Source: PHAA01 sp964494735
GTDB lineage: Bacteria > Bacillota > Syntrophomonadia > Syntrophomonadales > Syntrophomonadaceae
Assembly (NCBI GenBank): GCA_964494735.1
Contig: CAZBSD010000008.1
Location: forward strand, 1-64,000
DNA length: 64,000 bases
Direction of reading: 5' to 3'
Shown here: positions 43,769 through 51,803 of the stretch, in pieces
How the letters are laid out: each line of letters opens with the position of its first letter
Numbering within the stretch: the first letter of the stretch is position 1
Notes under the pieces: model-generated
Told to the model about the DNA's origin: nothing
Databases searched by the model: none
The model's input: the letters and a program-made list of their open reading frames with translations, nothing else
Translations under genes and position numbers: made by a program

Positions 43769-44875
43769 CTAAATCACCTTACGTACCAGCTTGCAGACCT
43801 GATAGGTGCAACGGGCGCTGCTGCCCGATGCATACAGCAATTCTCGAGCGTTCCTGCTGAATCCTTGTTGAACCACCTTTTTGTCGGTCAAATACATGGC
43901 CAGTAGTCCTTCGATGACGGTCTTGGCGAAACCGGACTCGGGCATATCACTGGCTCTCCGGTGAGCTTCGCGGATAAAGGTTTTGAACCGGTCCATCATG
44001 TAATCGTGGTCGGCATAGTAGAAGGTGAAGTTCAGGTCGCCGCCCTCCCGGTCTTCTGCCTGATCGATCAAGTAATCGAGCAGTATATGGAGCCCACATA
44101 TCCAGGGGAAGTAACCATCCAGTATGGCAGCGGCCTGAACTGCGTCGGCGTCACTGTGGGAGGCTAATTCCAGCAATGCAAACAAAGCCAGGGTGGAGCC
44201 AGTGGCAGCGGCAAATTCATTCCATTCGATACCGGGATTCCAGTTCAGATTTCCCTGGGCCCAAGCCTTCAGGGTATCCTCCCGCACCTCCCAGGCGAGG
44301 TGTTTCTTCACCTGCAGGTCTATGTATAGTCGAACCAGACCGATAACATCGTGATAGACGAGCTGATAACAGGGTAAATGCACTATTTGACGGCGGCATT
44401 CTGCCACCAGTTTTACTATATACCCTCCGTCGCCAGAGTGGGGATAGCCGAAGTAATAATCTCGCAGGGGGGCTTCCGGGGTCAGGGCGTCGATGAGGGA
44501 CAGGTGGAGCTGACGGAAGGCTGGGCCTTCCAGGCAATCAGATCTGTCGCACAGGTTATCGAGGTAGTCGCACAGGGTCTGATAGGCAACGATAAGCGGT
44601 ACCAATATGTGTTCAGCAGGCGGATTGGCCACTGCCAAAAACGCACCTCCCTGGCAATGGAAGTCCTTGCCCGCGATGGAGGCCAAAGCCTGCCGTTTCA
44701 ACTCGGCATCTTCACAGTGTCCCGCTTCCATTCTCCAGGAACTCAGCAAACGATTGACATGTGGGAGAATCCGGAAAATGTAGTGGCATAAATAGCCGGC
44801 CTGCATCCATCCGGTACTCTTTTTGTAGGGAGACACCGCCCGCCACCTGACTGTGGAGATAGTATCGGAATGCAT
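43769..44875 (-). CDS. ytpB: YtpB-type terpene synthase (DUF2600)
   Basis: This 368-residue protein matches DUF2600, the tetraprenyl-beta-curcumene synthase family (class IB large terpene synthases). The N-terminal YLCHYIFRILPHVNRLL, the aspartate-rich AYQTLCDYLDNLCD near residue 100, and the later WICGLHILLDYLIDQAEDREGGDLNFT segment with further acidic residues are the family landmarks. It would convert a long prenyl diphosphate into a cyclic C35-type terpene. The upstream gene encodes the matching polyprenyl diphosphate synthase and the two overlap by one base. In Bacillus such products are membrane terpenes linked to spores. The product chain length is not certain here. Confidence 0.85.
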   Translation of the reverse strand: MHSDTISTVRWRAVSPYKKSTGWMQAGYLCHYIFRILPHVNRLLSSWRMEAGHCEDAELKRQALASIAGKDFHCQGGAFLAVANPPAEHILVPLIVAYQTLCDYLDNLCDRSDCLEGPAFRQLHLSLIDALTPEAPLRDYYFGYPHSGDGGYIVKLVAECRRQIVHLPCYQLVYHDVIGLVRLYIDLQVKKHLAWEVREDTLKAWAQGNLNWNPGIEWNEFAAATGSTLALFALLELASHSDADAVQAAAILDGYFPWICGLHILLDYLIDQAEDREGGDLNFTFYYADHDYMMDRFKTFIREAHRRASDMPESGFAKTVIEGLLAMYLTDKKVVQQGFSRNARELLYASGSSARCTYQVCKLVRKVI

Positions 44876-45897
44876 CAGTTGATTGCCTCGCTGGGTACTG
44901 CTTCGACCGATCGTGTCAGCATCTGATTATAGGTATCCAACAGCAGGGCAGCCAATAACTCCAGTTCTCTTACCGCAGCACCCTGAGGTAATTCTTTAAT
45001 ATAGGCTAGACTGCGATCTATGAACTGGTGGACCAACTGCAAACAAGACTCGATGGCACCGGTCGCCATCAGAATCTCCACGATCTCCGGAATCTTTTCT
45101 CCTGTCAGACGGCTCTCGTCTTGCAACAGGGAGCGCAGCTGTGGCCCGTATTTACTGTTCCTCAAGGCATAAATGACCGGCAGGGTTATGTTCCCTTCCG
45201 TCAGGTCGGTGCCCACCGGCTTTCCCAAACGGGCGCTGTCGGCCAGGAAATCGAGCAGATCGTCAATTATCTGATAGGCATATCCCAGATTAAGGCCGTA
45301 TTGTTCCAGGTTGTACGCCACTTCCTCAGGGAGCCCGGCAGCCAGTGCACCGATCTTACAGCTGGATGCAAACAGACACCCGGTTTTGCCATAGCTTTTC
45401 TCCAGGTATTCCTCTTCCCTGATCGCCAGGTTGCGGGCCAGAGTCAGCTGTTTTATTTCTCCGGCACACATGATGCGGATGGTGGTGGTGAGGTTCTCCA
45501 TGATGGGCTGCATACCATTGCGGTTGATCAGGTTGAAGGCAGTGGCGAACAGGTAGTCCCCGGCCAGGACGCTGGCCGTGTTGCCCCAGCGGCGGTTGAG
45601 GCTGTCGTTACCCCGCCGCGTAAAGGCTTCATCTATCACATCATCATGGACCAGTGATGCCATGTGGATAAGTTCCACTGCCACCGCCACATCACGGACT
45701 ATCTCCGGGTCGTGGGGAGCTAAAGAAGCGGTGAGGAAGACCAGGCGCGGCCGCAGCATCTTGCCCTGGTGAGCGGTCAGGTAATCCAGGATAACTTTTA
45801 TGTCGGGATTCTCCGCGGCCAGTACTTCGGTCATGCGAAGCTGGATGAGTTCGGCAGGGAACGAATGGAGAGCCAGCACGTTGGAATCGGGACCCAT
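44875..45897 (-). CDS. hepT: Polyprenyl diphosphate synthase (heptaprenyl type)
   Basis: This 340-residue trans-prenyl synthase extends allylic diphosphates with isopentenyl diphosphate. The first aspartate-rich motif is LVHDDVIDEAFTRRG near residues 85-99, the second is QIIDDLLDF near 216, and the early KMLRPRLV segment binds substrate. It resembles the large subunit of heptaprenyl/octaprenyl diphosphate synthases. Its stop overlaps the start of the terpene synthase gene, so its product probably feeds that enzyme as well as quinone synthesis. ATG start with AAGGGG upstream. A small HepS-type subunit was not found in the window. Confidence 0.9.
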   Translation of the reverse strand: MGPDSNVLALHSFPAELIQLRMTEVLAAENPDIKVILDYLTAHQGKMLRPRLVFLTASLAPHDPEIVRDVAVAVELIHMASLVHDDVIDEAFTRRGNDSLNRRWGNTASVLAGDYLFATAFNLINRNGMQPIMENLTTTIRIMCAGEIKQLTLARNLAIREEEYLEKSYGKTGCLFASSCKIGALAAGLPEEVAYNLEQYGLNLGYAYQIIDDLLDFLADSARLGKPVGTDLTEGNITLPVIYALRNSKYGPQLRSLLQDESRLTGEKIPEIVEILMATGAIESCLQLVHQFIDRSLAYIKELPQGAAVRELELLAALLLDTYNQMLTRSVEAVPSEAIN

Positions 45898-45953
45898 AGC
45901 AATCTACCCCTTTATGGTACTTTTTGCTAATATCCTGCCCAAATTGCCTGGTT

Positions 45954-46697
45954 TTATCCCTTTTTAGCGGAGAGAATCTTATTGCGCACCTGTTCATGGG
46001 CAATATGCTCGATGGAATCGTCTAGACGGCGATCGATCTCGATCCCCTTTCGAGCCGCCATAGCTTCTATAAAGAAGTCAGCCAACAGGGGATTCTTCGG
46101 CAGCAAGGGACCGTGCAGGTAGGTGCCGACCAGGTTGTAGAACCTCATCCCCTCAGTTTTGTCCTGCCCATTGTTCCCGTGCCCGGCTATTACCTGGCCC
46201 AGGGGCTGCAATCCAGGATCCTGGAAATAAGTGCGCCCGCCGTGGTTTTCGAAACCGACCAGAGTGGTGGTGGCTCCGCCGATTTGGCTCTCCAGTATTA
46301 TATTGCCTATCAAGCGCTCTTTTTTGCCTACGGTATGAAAAGGAAAGAAATCCAGCCCCTGCATCACCTGGCCATCATAGGACTGGTAGTATGCCCCCAG
46401 CAACTGGTAGGCGCCGCAGATGGCCAGCACCGGCAGCCCGGTTTTAATCTGTGCCAGCAACTGGTCCGCCTTGCCGACCAGGTCGCCATAAACCAATCCC
46501 TGCTCCCGGTCCGAACCGCCTCCCATAAAAATCATATCTATCTGCCCGAAATCCAACTGCTCTTGCAAATGGATATTCTTGATCTCACAGCCCAATCCGT
46601 ACCATTCCATCCGTTTTTGCAGGCAGATGAGATTACCCCGGTCACCGTACAGGTTCATGAGGTCGGGATACATATGGGCTATACACAACTTCACCAT
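45954..46697 (-). CDS. gatD: Lipid II isoglutaminyl synthase, glutaminase subunit
   Basis: GatD (247 residues) is a class I glutamine amidotransferase. With MurT it converts the D-glutamate of lipid II to D-isoglutamine at the cytoplasmic membrane face. The nucleophile is in LAICGAYQLLG near residue 95, the histidine partner is in YLHGPLLPKNP near residue 212, and the N-terminal MYPDLMNLYGDRGN is family-specific. ATG start with AGGTGG. It follows murT by 53 bases. Amidation is needed for efficient cross-linking in Gram-positives. Confidence 0.93.
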   Translation of the reverse strand: MVKLCIAHMYPDLMNLYGDRGNLICLQKRMEWYGLGCEIKNIHLQEQLDFGQIDMIFMGGGSDREQGLVYGDLVGKADQLLAQIKTGLPVLAICGAYQLLGAYYQSYDGQVMQGLDFFPFHTVGKKERLIGNIILESQIGGATTTLVGFENHGGRTYFQDPGLQPLGQVIAGHGNNGQDKTEGMRFYNLVGTYLHGPLLPKNPLLADFFIEAMAARKGIEIDRRLDDSIEHIAHEQVRNKILSAKKG

Positions 46698-46750
46698 ATC
46701 ATTACCACCTGTATCTGTTGGTTATCAAACCGCATCATACTATCTGATCC

Positions 46751-48148
46751 TTAAGCCGACCGCTGCGGCGAGCCGGTCCCCTGCGGCAGCCGGGATGGAT
46801 ACTGCTTCTGCAGTTTAACTAGTATCTTGCGGCTGGCAAACAAGGCGGTATAGGTACAGAGTATGTAACTGACGGCGGATTCCAGCCTGACTGCTTCCGT
46901 TATCCCCTCTTCCAAATCCGGCAGGATATTTATCTTATGGTTGGGGACTCCCGCGTACTTGATGCGGACCGCCATATCACCGCTGCGCAGCCCCGAACAA
47001 ACGATACGGTTAATGGCGTCGATTTCCGGGCAGAGCAGTTCCACATCAGCATCCCAGATCCAGCTCACATCCCTTCCGTCGGCAGCGTTGTCGTTCAGGG
47101 CCAGGAACAGATTTTTGGCGGCTGGGTCCATGCTCAGCATGGTTAAGCTTTGATTGAATCCGGTTGGATTCTTGATCAGTATCAGGATCACCTTCTTGCC
47201 TCCGATGGTAAAGCTCTCCATACGGCCAGCCTGAGGGCGGAACTCATAAAGGGCTTTTTGGATTACGGAGGTATCCATCCCGATGAGTCTGCCTATGGTT
47301 ACTGCGGCCAGTACGTTATAAGCATTATAGAATCCCTGATAGGGGCTCTCGATGGGCAGGCCATTGACCTTGAAATCCAGACTGGGCGTCAATTGCAGCT
47401 GGGTGGCCAGGAAATCCGGGACCGGATTGGAATCACCGCAATCAGGGCACTTGAAGGTCCCCAGCTGGGCGTAATGGAAACGGCTGTAGTGCAGTTCCTG
47501 TCCGCATACCACGCAATAACGCCCTTCCCGGCTATCCGAACCGGCCGGGGTGTCGTAGATGGTATCGGCGAATCCATAATACCAGCAGTGCAGGCCAGTC
47601 TCCGCGGCCAGGTTGGACTGCAGCGGATCATCGCTGTTCAGGACCAGATCGACTCCAGTGCCTTTGACCGCCTCCTTGATCAAAGAAATGGTGTAGTCCA
47701 GCTCGCCAAACCTGTCCAATTGATCCCTAAAGAAATTGGTGATAAGAAGGTAGCGCGGTTGCAGTACCTGCAGCAACAGGGGCACATTGGCTTCATCCGT
47801 CTCCAGCAGGGCGTAGTCGAATTTCTTGTTGCCCAGCAGGTTGGTCGAACGGATGAAAGCAGTAGTGATGCCGGTTAGCATGTTGGCCCCGGCCTTATTA
47901 TGGACCAATGAGTTCCCCTGGGCCTTGATAATGGCGGCCACCATGTTGGTGGTAGTGGTCTTGCCGTTGGTCCCGGTTATGACCAGCGTGCTGCGGACGG
48001 TGTTGCGGCTCAGCGCCTCGAGGATGGAGGGGTAAATCAGACCCGCCACTCTGCCGGGCAGGGTGCTGCCCTGGTTACCAGCTATGCGGCTGGCCAAAAT
48101 AATAAATTTTCCCACCAGGATGGCCAGGAACTTCATTATATTCGACAC
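46751..48148 (-). CDS. murT: Lipid II isoglutaminyl synthase, MurT subunit
   Basis: MurT (465 residues) is a Mur-ligase-like ATPase that activates the lipid II glutamate for amidation by GatD. The P-loop is ITGTNGKTTTTNM near residues 57-69. A zinc ribbon inserted in the central domain is visible as CVVCGQELHY with CPDCG, near residues 207-232. The C-terminal DUF1727 domain follows (ILILIKNPTGFNQ). The start is GTG with AGAGGA upstream. The order glycosyltransferase-murT-gatD-polyprenyl synthase on one strand, with short gaps, suggests a single envelope operon. Confidence 0.94.
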   Translation of the reverse strand: MSNIMKFLAILVGKFIILASRIAGNQGSTLPGRVAGLIYPSILEALSRNTVRSTLVITGTNGKTTTTNMVAAIIKAQGNSLVHNKAGANMLTGITTAFIRSTNLLGNKKFDYALLETDEANVPLLLQVLQPRYLLITNFFRDQLDRFGELDYTISLIKEAVKGTGVDLVLNSDDPLQSNLAAETGLHCWYYGFADTIYDTPAGSDSREGRYCVVCGQELHYSRFHYAQLGTFKCPDCGDSNPVPDFLATQLQLTPSLDFKVNGLPIESPYQGFYNAYNVLAAVTIGRLIGMDTSVIQKALYEFRPQAGRMESFTIGGKKVILILIKNPTGFNQSLTMLSMDPAAKNLFLALNDNAADGRDVSWIWDADVELLCPEIDAINRIVCSGLRSGDMAVRIKYAGVPNHKINILPDLEEGITEAVRLESAVSYILCTYTALFASRKILVKLQKQYPSRLPQGTGSPQRSA

Positions 48149-48170
48149 GGTTATATTCCTCTATGAAGTA

Positions 48171-49364
48171 TTAGGACCCCATCCAAGAACTGATCTTCCT
48201 GATAGTTCTGGTCTGATGAGGTTCGCTGGCAGCCAGCTGTTCGTAAACAGCTTCCAGGCGTACTGCCATATTATGGGATGATAGTTCCTCGGCTCTTTGC
48301 AGTGCATTGGTGCGGAGGTAACGGTGGTAGCGCTCGTCCCTGAGGATCCGGCAGGCGGCGCTGGCAAATTCATGGCTGTCTTCTGCTGTCAGCAACCCGT
48401 CGGCCCCGTCTCTCACCATCTCCCGCACCCCGGAAGCCCGTACTGCCACCACCGGTAATCCGGCTGCCATGGCTTCTATTACTACCAGACCCTGGGTCTC
48501 GGTGAGCGATGAAAATACAAAAAGGTCAGCCGAATAATAAGCGTTTACCAGTGATTTGAACGGCAGTTTGCCGGCGAATACTATATCCTGTTCCGATAGG
48601 TGCAAAGAGGCCGCCAAGTCCCTGAGTTCATCCTCCAGCGGTCCCGCCGCCACCAATACCAAGGTGGTATTGGGCAGGGTCTGTTTGATCTGATGGAACG
48701 ATTCGATCAGGAAATGGATATTCTTTTCCTGACCCAACCTTCCGGCGAACAGAAGTATCTGATTCTGGGGAGGGATGGGATAATTCTTGCGCAGCCAGTA
48801 GGCATCACCGCCATCGAATTTTTCCAGGGGGATACCGGTGGGCACCACACTTATGGGGGTGGTAACCAGGAAGCTGCGGATGATAGACTCTATCTCCCGC
48901 GAAGGTGCGATGATATGATCGCACTCGTTACAAAAATGACGGCTGTATTTGATAGTAACGTCTTTGACCAGGTCCTTGGCCATGGGCAGGTAATGGACAT
49001 ACTGGTCATAACGGGTATGGTATGTAAACATCAGGGGCAGATCGAATTTGCGGGCGTAATGCAATCCGACTCTCCCCATCGTGAAAGGAGAGTGGACATG
49101 AATCAGGTCCAGCCGCAATTTCTTCATCATGGTCAGCATCCCCGGGTGAACCGGCAGGGCCAGGGTATAACCAGGATTGGTGGGTGCGGGGATGGAAAAA
49201 TAACGGAAGACATTGTCTTCTTCCTCTTCATGGTTGGGATAATTGGGTGCAAAAACATATATATCATGTCCCAAACGGGTCAATTCATCTTTGAAGGTCG
49301 AAATGGATGTCACCACTCCACTGGTATAAGGCTTATAGCTTTCAGTGAAGATGCCGATTCTCAA
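48171..49364 (-). CDS. GT4 glycosyltransferase, diacylglycerol-glucosyltransferase-like
   Basis: I place the start at TTG 49364, directly after GGGGGAGG, giving 397 residues; an ATG 36 bases earlier lacks a clear site. The N-terminal domain begins RIGIFTESYKPYTSGVVTSI, typical of GT4 enzymes that glycosylate diacylglycerol or phosphatidylinositol. The C-terminal domain has FAGRLGQEKNI and SSLTETQGLVVIEAMAAGLPVVA with the E-x7-E pair. It probably makes a membrane glycolipid. It is 22 bases upstream of murT, consistent with an envelope operon. The acceptor lipid is inferred only from family resemblance. Confidence 0.85.
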   Translation of the reverse strand: MRIGIFTESYKPYTSGVVTSISTFKDELTRLGHDIYVFAPNYPNHEEEEDNVFRYFSIPAPTNPGYTLALPVHPGMLTMMKKLRLDLIHVHSPFTMGRVGLHYARKFDLPLMFTYHTRYDQYVHYLPMAKDLVKDVTIKYSRHFCNECDHIIAPSREIESIIRSFLVTTPISVVPTGIPLEKFDGGDAYWLRKNYPIPPQNQILLFAGRLGQEKNIHFLIESFHQIKQTLPNTTLVLVAAGPLEDELRDLAASLHLSEQDIVFAGKLPFKSLVNAYYSADLFVFSSLTETQGLVVIEAMAAGLPVVAVRASGVREMVRDGADGLLTAEDSHEFASAACRILRDERYHRYLRTNALQRAEELSSHNMAVRLEAVYEQLAASEPHQTRTIRKISSWMGS

Positions 49365-49433
49365 ACTGCCTCCCCCTTTACCTTGATAATATATTACCAT
49401 ATTACCACTTTTTCAATCCGGGCAAACTCAGGC

Positions 49434-49652
49434 TCAGTTCATCACATCCGTCCCGTAATCATCCAGCGCATCGTTGATGCGATCCAATTCGATATTCAAT
49501 ACTTGCAGATGACCGGCCAGATCCGACGGATGGACCATGGTCGCCGGCAGCATGCCACTCCAGTACAAGGACTGCTGGTATAATTCTTGGTTGTTCCTGA
49601 TCAGTTGTTCCAGTTCATGTTTTTTATTAAGCAAGCGGGTCTGTTCATCCAT
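49434..49652 (-). CDS. Small coiled-coil protein, hypothetical
   Basis: This 72-residue protein is soluble and predicted helical. Heptad-like leucine spacing is visible in LLNKKHELEQLIRNNQELY and in HLQVLNIELDRINDAL. The two helices could form a hairpin. It is somewhat like Spo0E-type phosphatases in size, but the SQELD motif is absent, so I do not assign that family. It lies between the DUF5665 gene and the glycosyltransferase on the same strand. Confidence 0.6.
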   Translation of the reverse strand: MDEQTRLLNKKHELEQLIRNNQELYQQSLYWSGMLPATMVHPSDLAGHLQVLNIELDRINDALDDYGTDVMN

Positions 49653-49672
49653 CTACTGACACCTCATATCTG

Positions 49673-50008
49673 TCACCGAGGCATTTTAAGTACATCGGTG
49701 TAAAGTTGATTCTGAACTATATTGATGATCTCGGCGATGAAATCCCCGATGAGGGGCATATTTATAACCACCAGTCTCTGCATCAGGTAGATAACCAATG
49801 CCGCCAGCAGGGTAAAGCCGATGGCCATCCCGAATCCGCGCGCCACCCCAACCCAGAAGTTCACAAACATCAGCCGCCGGGGATTATGGATCATATCTAC
49901 ATATTCGGTAATGCCGGTCTTTTCCATTGCTACTGCGATGTTGTCCAGCTTGGCGGATATCTCCCCCAGTAATCCTTGTTCATTCTTGCTTTCCGGCTCG
50001 TCGTTCAT
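49673..50008 (-). CDS. DUF5665 membrane protein
   Basis: This 111-residue protein has a charged N-terminal helix (KLDNIAVAMEKTGITEYVDMI), then NPRRLMFVNFWVGVARGFGMAIGFTLLAALVIYL, which is the signature of DUF5665 (the P-R-L and N-F-x-G-x-x-R-G pattern). One strong transmembrane helix and a weaker second amphipathic one follow. Function unknown. It is 20 bases upstream of the coiled-coil gene and probably in the same operon. Confidence 0.8.
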   Translation of the reverse strand: MNDEPESKNEQGLLGEISAKLDNIAVAMEKTGITEYVDMIHNPRRLMFVNFWVGVARGFGMAIGFTLLAALVIYLMQRLVVINMPLIGDFIAEIINIVQNQLYTDVLKMPR

Positions 50009-50059
50009 AGCAGCGCGCTCCTGATAATATTATCCCTTGGTTGGCAGAATATAATACGG

Positions 50060-51427
50060 TCAGTTGTTGAGCGAGTGGATTGGGGCTGGAATCCTGCCGC
50101 CCCGGTGAATAAAAGCCGCGGGTGAAAATTGGTTGACCTTCATTACCGGAGCCCGACCCAGCAACCCGCCGAATTCCACCCAATCTCCTTCTTTCTTACC
50201 GGGTGCCGGTATGATTCGAACCGCAGTGGTCTTGCGGTTTATCATCCCGATGGCGGCCTCATCAGCTATTATGGCGGATATGGTCTCGGCCGGGGTGTCT
50301 CCGGGAATGGCTATCATATCCAAACCCACTGAGCAGACACAGGTCATAGCTTCCAGTTTATCAATGCTCAAAGCTCCCTGGCTGACTGCGTTGATCATCC
50401 CCTGATCTTCGCTGACCGGTATGAAAGCGCCGGAAAGGCCGCCCACATAGGATGAGGCCATAGCCCCGCCTTTCTTCACAGCGTCGTTAAGCATGGCCAA
50501 AGCCGCGGTGGACCCATGCGTCCCTGCCCTTTCAAGGCCCATCGATTCCAGGATGTCGGCCACGCTGTCGCCGATGGCCGGGGTCGGCGCTAAAGAAAGA
50601 TCGATGATGCCAAAGGGCACATTAAGCCGCTGGGAAGCGATCCGTGCTACCATCTCTCCAGTACGGGTTATTTTAAAGGCGGTTTTCTTGATGATATTGG
50701 CCAGTTCGCCTAGATCTGCCTCCGGGTGCTTGCGGACCGCCCCCAATACCACCCCGGGCCCGCTGATACCTATATTAAGTACTGTTTCCGGTTCACCTAC
50801 CCCGTGAAAAGCCCCCGCCATGAACGGATTGTCTTCGACCGCGTTACAGAAGATCACCAGTTTGGCACAACCCAGTCCATCCCGGTCAGCGCTCAGCGCG
50901 GCCGTCTTCTTTATAATCTCCCCCATCCAGGCCACAGCGTCCATATTGATGCCGGATTTGGTGGTGCCTAGGTTTATTGAGGAACATACCCGTTCAGAGC
51001 GGGCCAATGTCTCCGGGATGGCTTCGAAGAGTGCCCGGTCGCCCTGACTGAATCCCTTGTGGACCAGGGCCGAGAATCCGCCGATGAAATTGACCCCTAC
51101 CTCCGCCGCCGCCCGGTCCAGATCGTATCCGATTTTTACCATCGCGTCGGCTGAAAACCCATTGCCGATGATAGCCACCGGAGTAACCGAAATGCGTTTA
51201 TTGATAATAGGTATTCCATATTCCTTCTCAATATCATCCCCTACTTTTACCAGCCGGGCGGCACAGCGGGTTATCTTTTCGTAGACGCGCCTCCCGGTCT
51301 CAGCGCCGTTTTCGCCCCGGCAATCCATGATACTTATGCCCATGGTGATGGTCCTGATATCCAAGTTCTCGGTGACCAGCATATTTACGGTTTCCAGGAC
51401 TTCATCCTTACTGATGCTGAAGGGCAT
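50060..51427 (-). CDS. PFL family protein (UPF0210/DUF711)
   Basis: The start at ATG 51427 has GGGGAGG eight bases upstream, giving 455 residues. The protein is glycine/alanine-rich with characteristic segments ENLDIRTITMGISIMDC, GAFHGVGEPETVLNIGISGPGV and IDLSLAPTPAIGDSVADILE, which mark the DUF711/PFL family. Structures of the family resemble pyruvate formate-lyase barrels, but the glycyl-radical motif is absent and activity is unknown. It follows the ACT-domain gene, an arrangement conserved in many Bacillota, so the ACT protein may regulate it. A hairpin at 51480-51501 separates the two. Confidence 0.9.
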   Translation of the reverse strand: MPFSISKDEVLETVNMLVTENLDIRTITMGISIMDCRGENGAETGRRVYEKITRCAARLVKVGDDIEKEYGIPIINKRISVTPVAIIGNGFSADAMVKIGYDLDRAAAEVGVNFIGGFSALVHKGFSQGDRALFEAIPETLARSERVCSSINLGTTKSGINMDAVAWMGEIIKKTAALSADRDGLGCAKLVIFCNAVEDNPFMAGAFHGVGEPETVLNIGISGPGVVLGAVRKHPEADLGELANIIKKTAFKITRTGEMVARIASQRLNVPFGIIDLSLAPTPAIGDSVADILESMGLERAGTHGSTAALAMLNDAVKKGGAMASSYVGGLSGAFIPVSEDQGMINAVSQGALSIDKLEAMTCVCSVGLDMIAIPGDTPAETISAIIADEAAIGMINRKTTAVRIIPAPGKKEGDWVEFGGLLGRAPVMKVNQFSPAAFIHRGGRIPAPIHSLNN

Positions 51428-51479
51428 GGTCTGTACCTCCCCTATATTTCGGAATATCAATTTAGCTTTTCATAAAATA

Positions 51480-51501
51480 GAGGGAACCCGCAGGTTCCCT
51501 C
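51480..51501 (-). terminator. Hairpin between ACT-domain and PFL genes
   Basis: A perfect 9-bp stem GAGGGAACC/GGTTCCCTC has a four-base loop. On the minus strand TATTTTAT follows, so it may be a partial terminator within the two-gene unit. Confidence 0.55.
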
Positions 51502-51510
51502 ACTTATACA

Positions 51511-51801
51511 TTAGATGCGGTGCATGTAATTAAAGATGTCTTCATGCTGAACGGTTATCTGCAGCTGCATCTCGGTTCCTTTGCGGTTCAATACTTCCCT
51601 TAACGAGACGATGTCCAGGGGACTGCCGGTCATATCCGCAACCATCACCATGGTGAAAAATCCCTGCATAATGGTCTGGTTGATGTCCAGGATATTTATA
51701 CCGCCCTCGGCCAGGATGGTGGCTATTCCGGCTATTATCCCCACCCGGTCATGCCCCAGTACCGTGATCACGATACGGTTGCCTTCTTCACTGCGGACCA
51801 T
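51511..51801 (-). CDS. ACT domain protein (UPF0237)
   Basis: ATG 51801 follows GGAGGGG, giving 96 residues. A single ACT domain is visible: IVITVLGHDRVGIIAGIATILAEGGINILDI with the ligand-binding glycine turn, then a second beta strand FFTMVMVADM. ACT domains bind amino acids, and this stand-alone form almost always neighbours a PFL/DUF711 gene. It starts two bases after the ileS stop. Confidence 0.9.
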   Translation of the reverse strand: MVRSEEGNRIVITVLGHDRVGIIAGIATILAEGGINILDINQTIMQGFFTMVMVADMTGSPLDIVSLREVLNRKGTEMQLQITVQHEDIFNYMHRI

Positions 51802-51803
51802 AT

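Noticed and set aside
43640..43770. Riboswitch upstream of the ThiF-like gene on the minus strand
   Set aside because: The GC-rich hairpin at 43697-43713 did not fit any class I recall, and the plus-strand 38-codon ORF with ribosome site explains the composition better.
49434..49652. Spo0E-type aspartyl-phosphate phosphatase
   Set aside because: Size and helical content fit, but the SQELD-like signature is absent.
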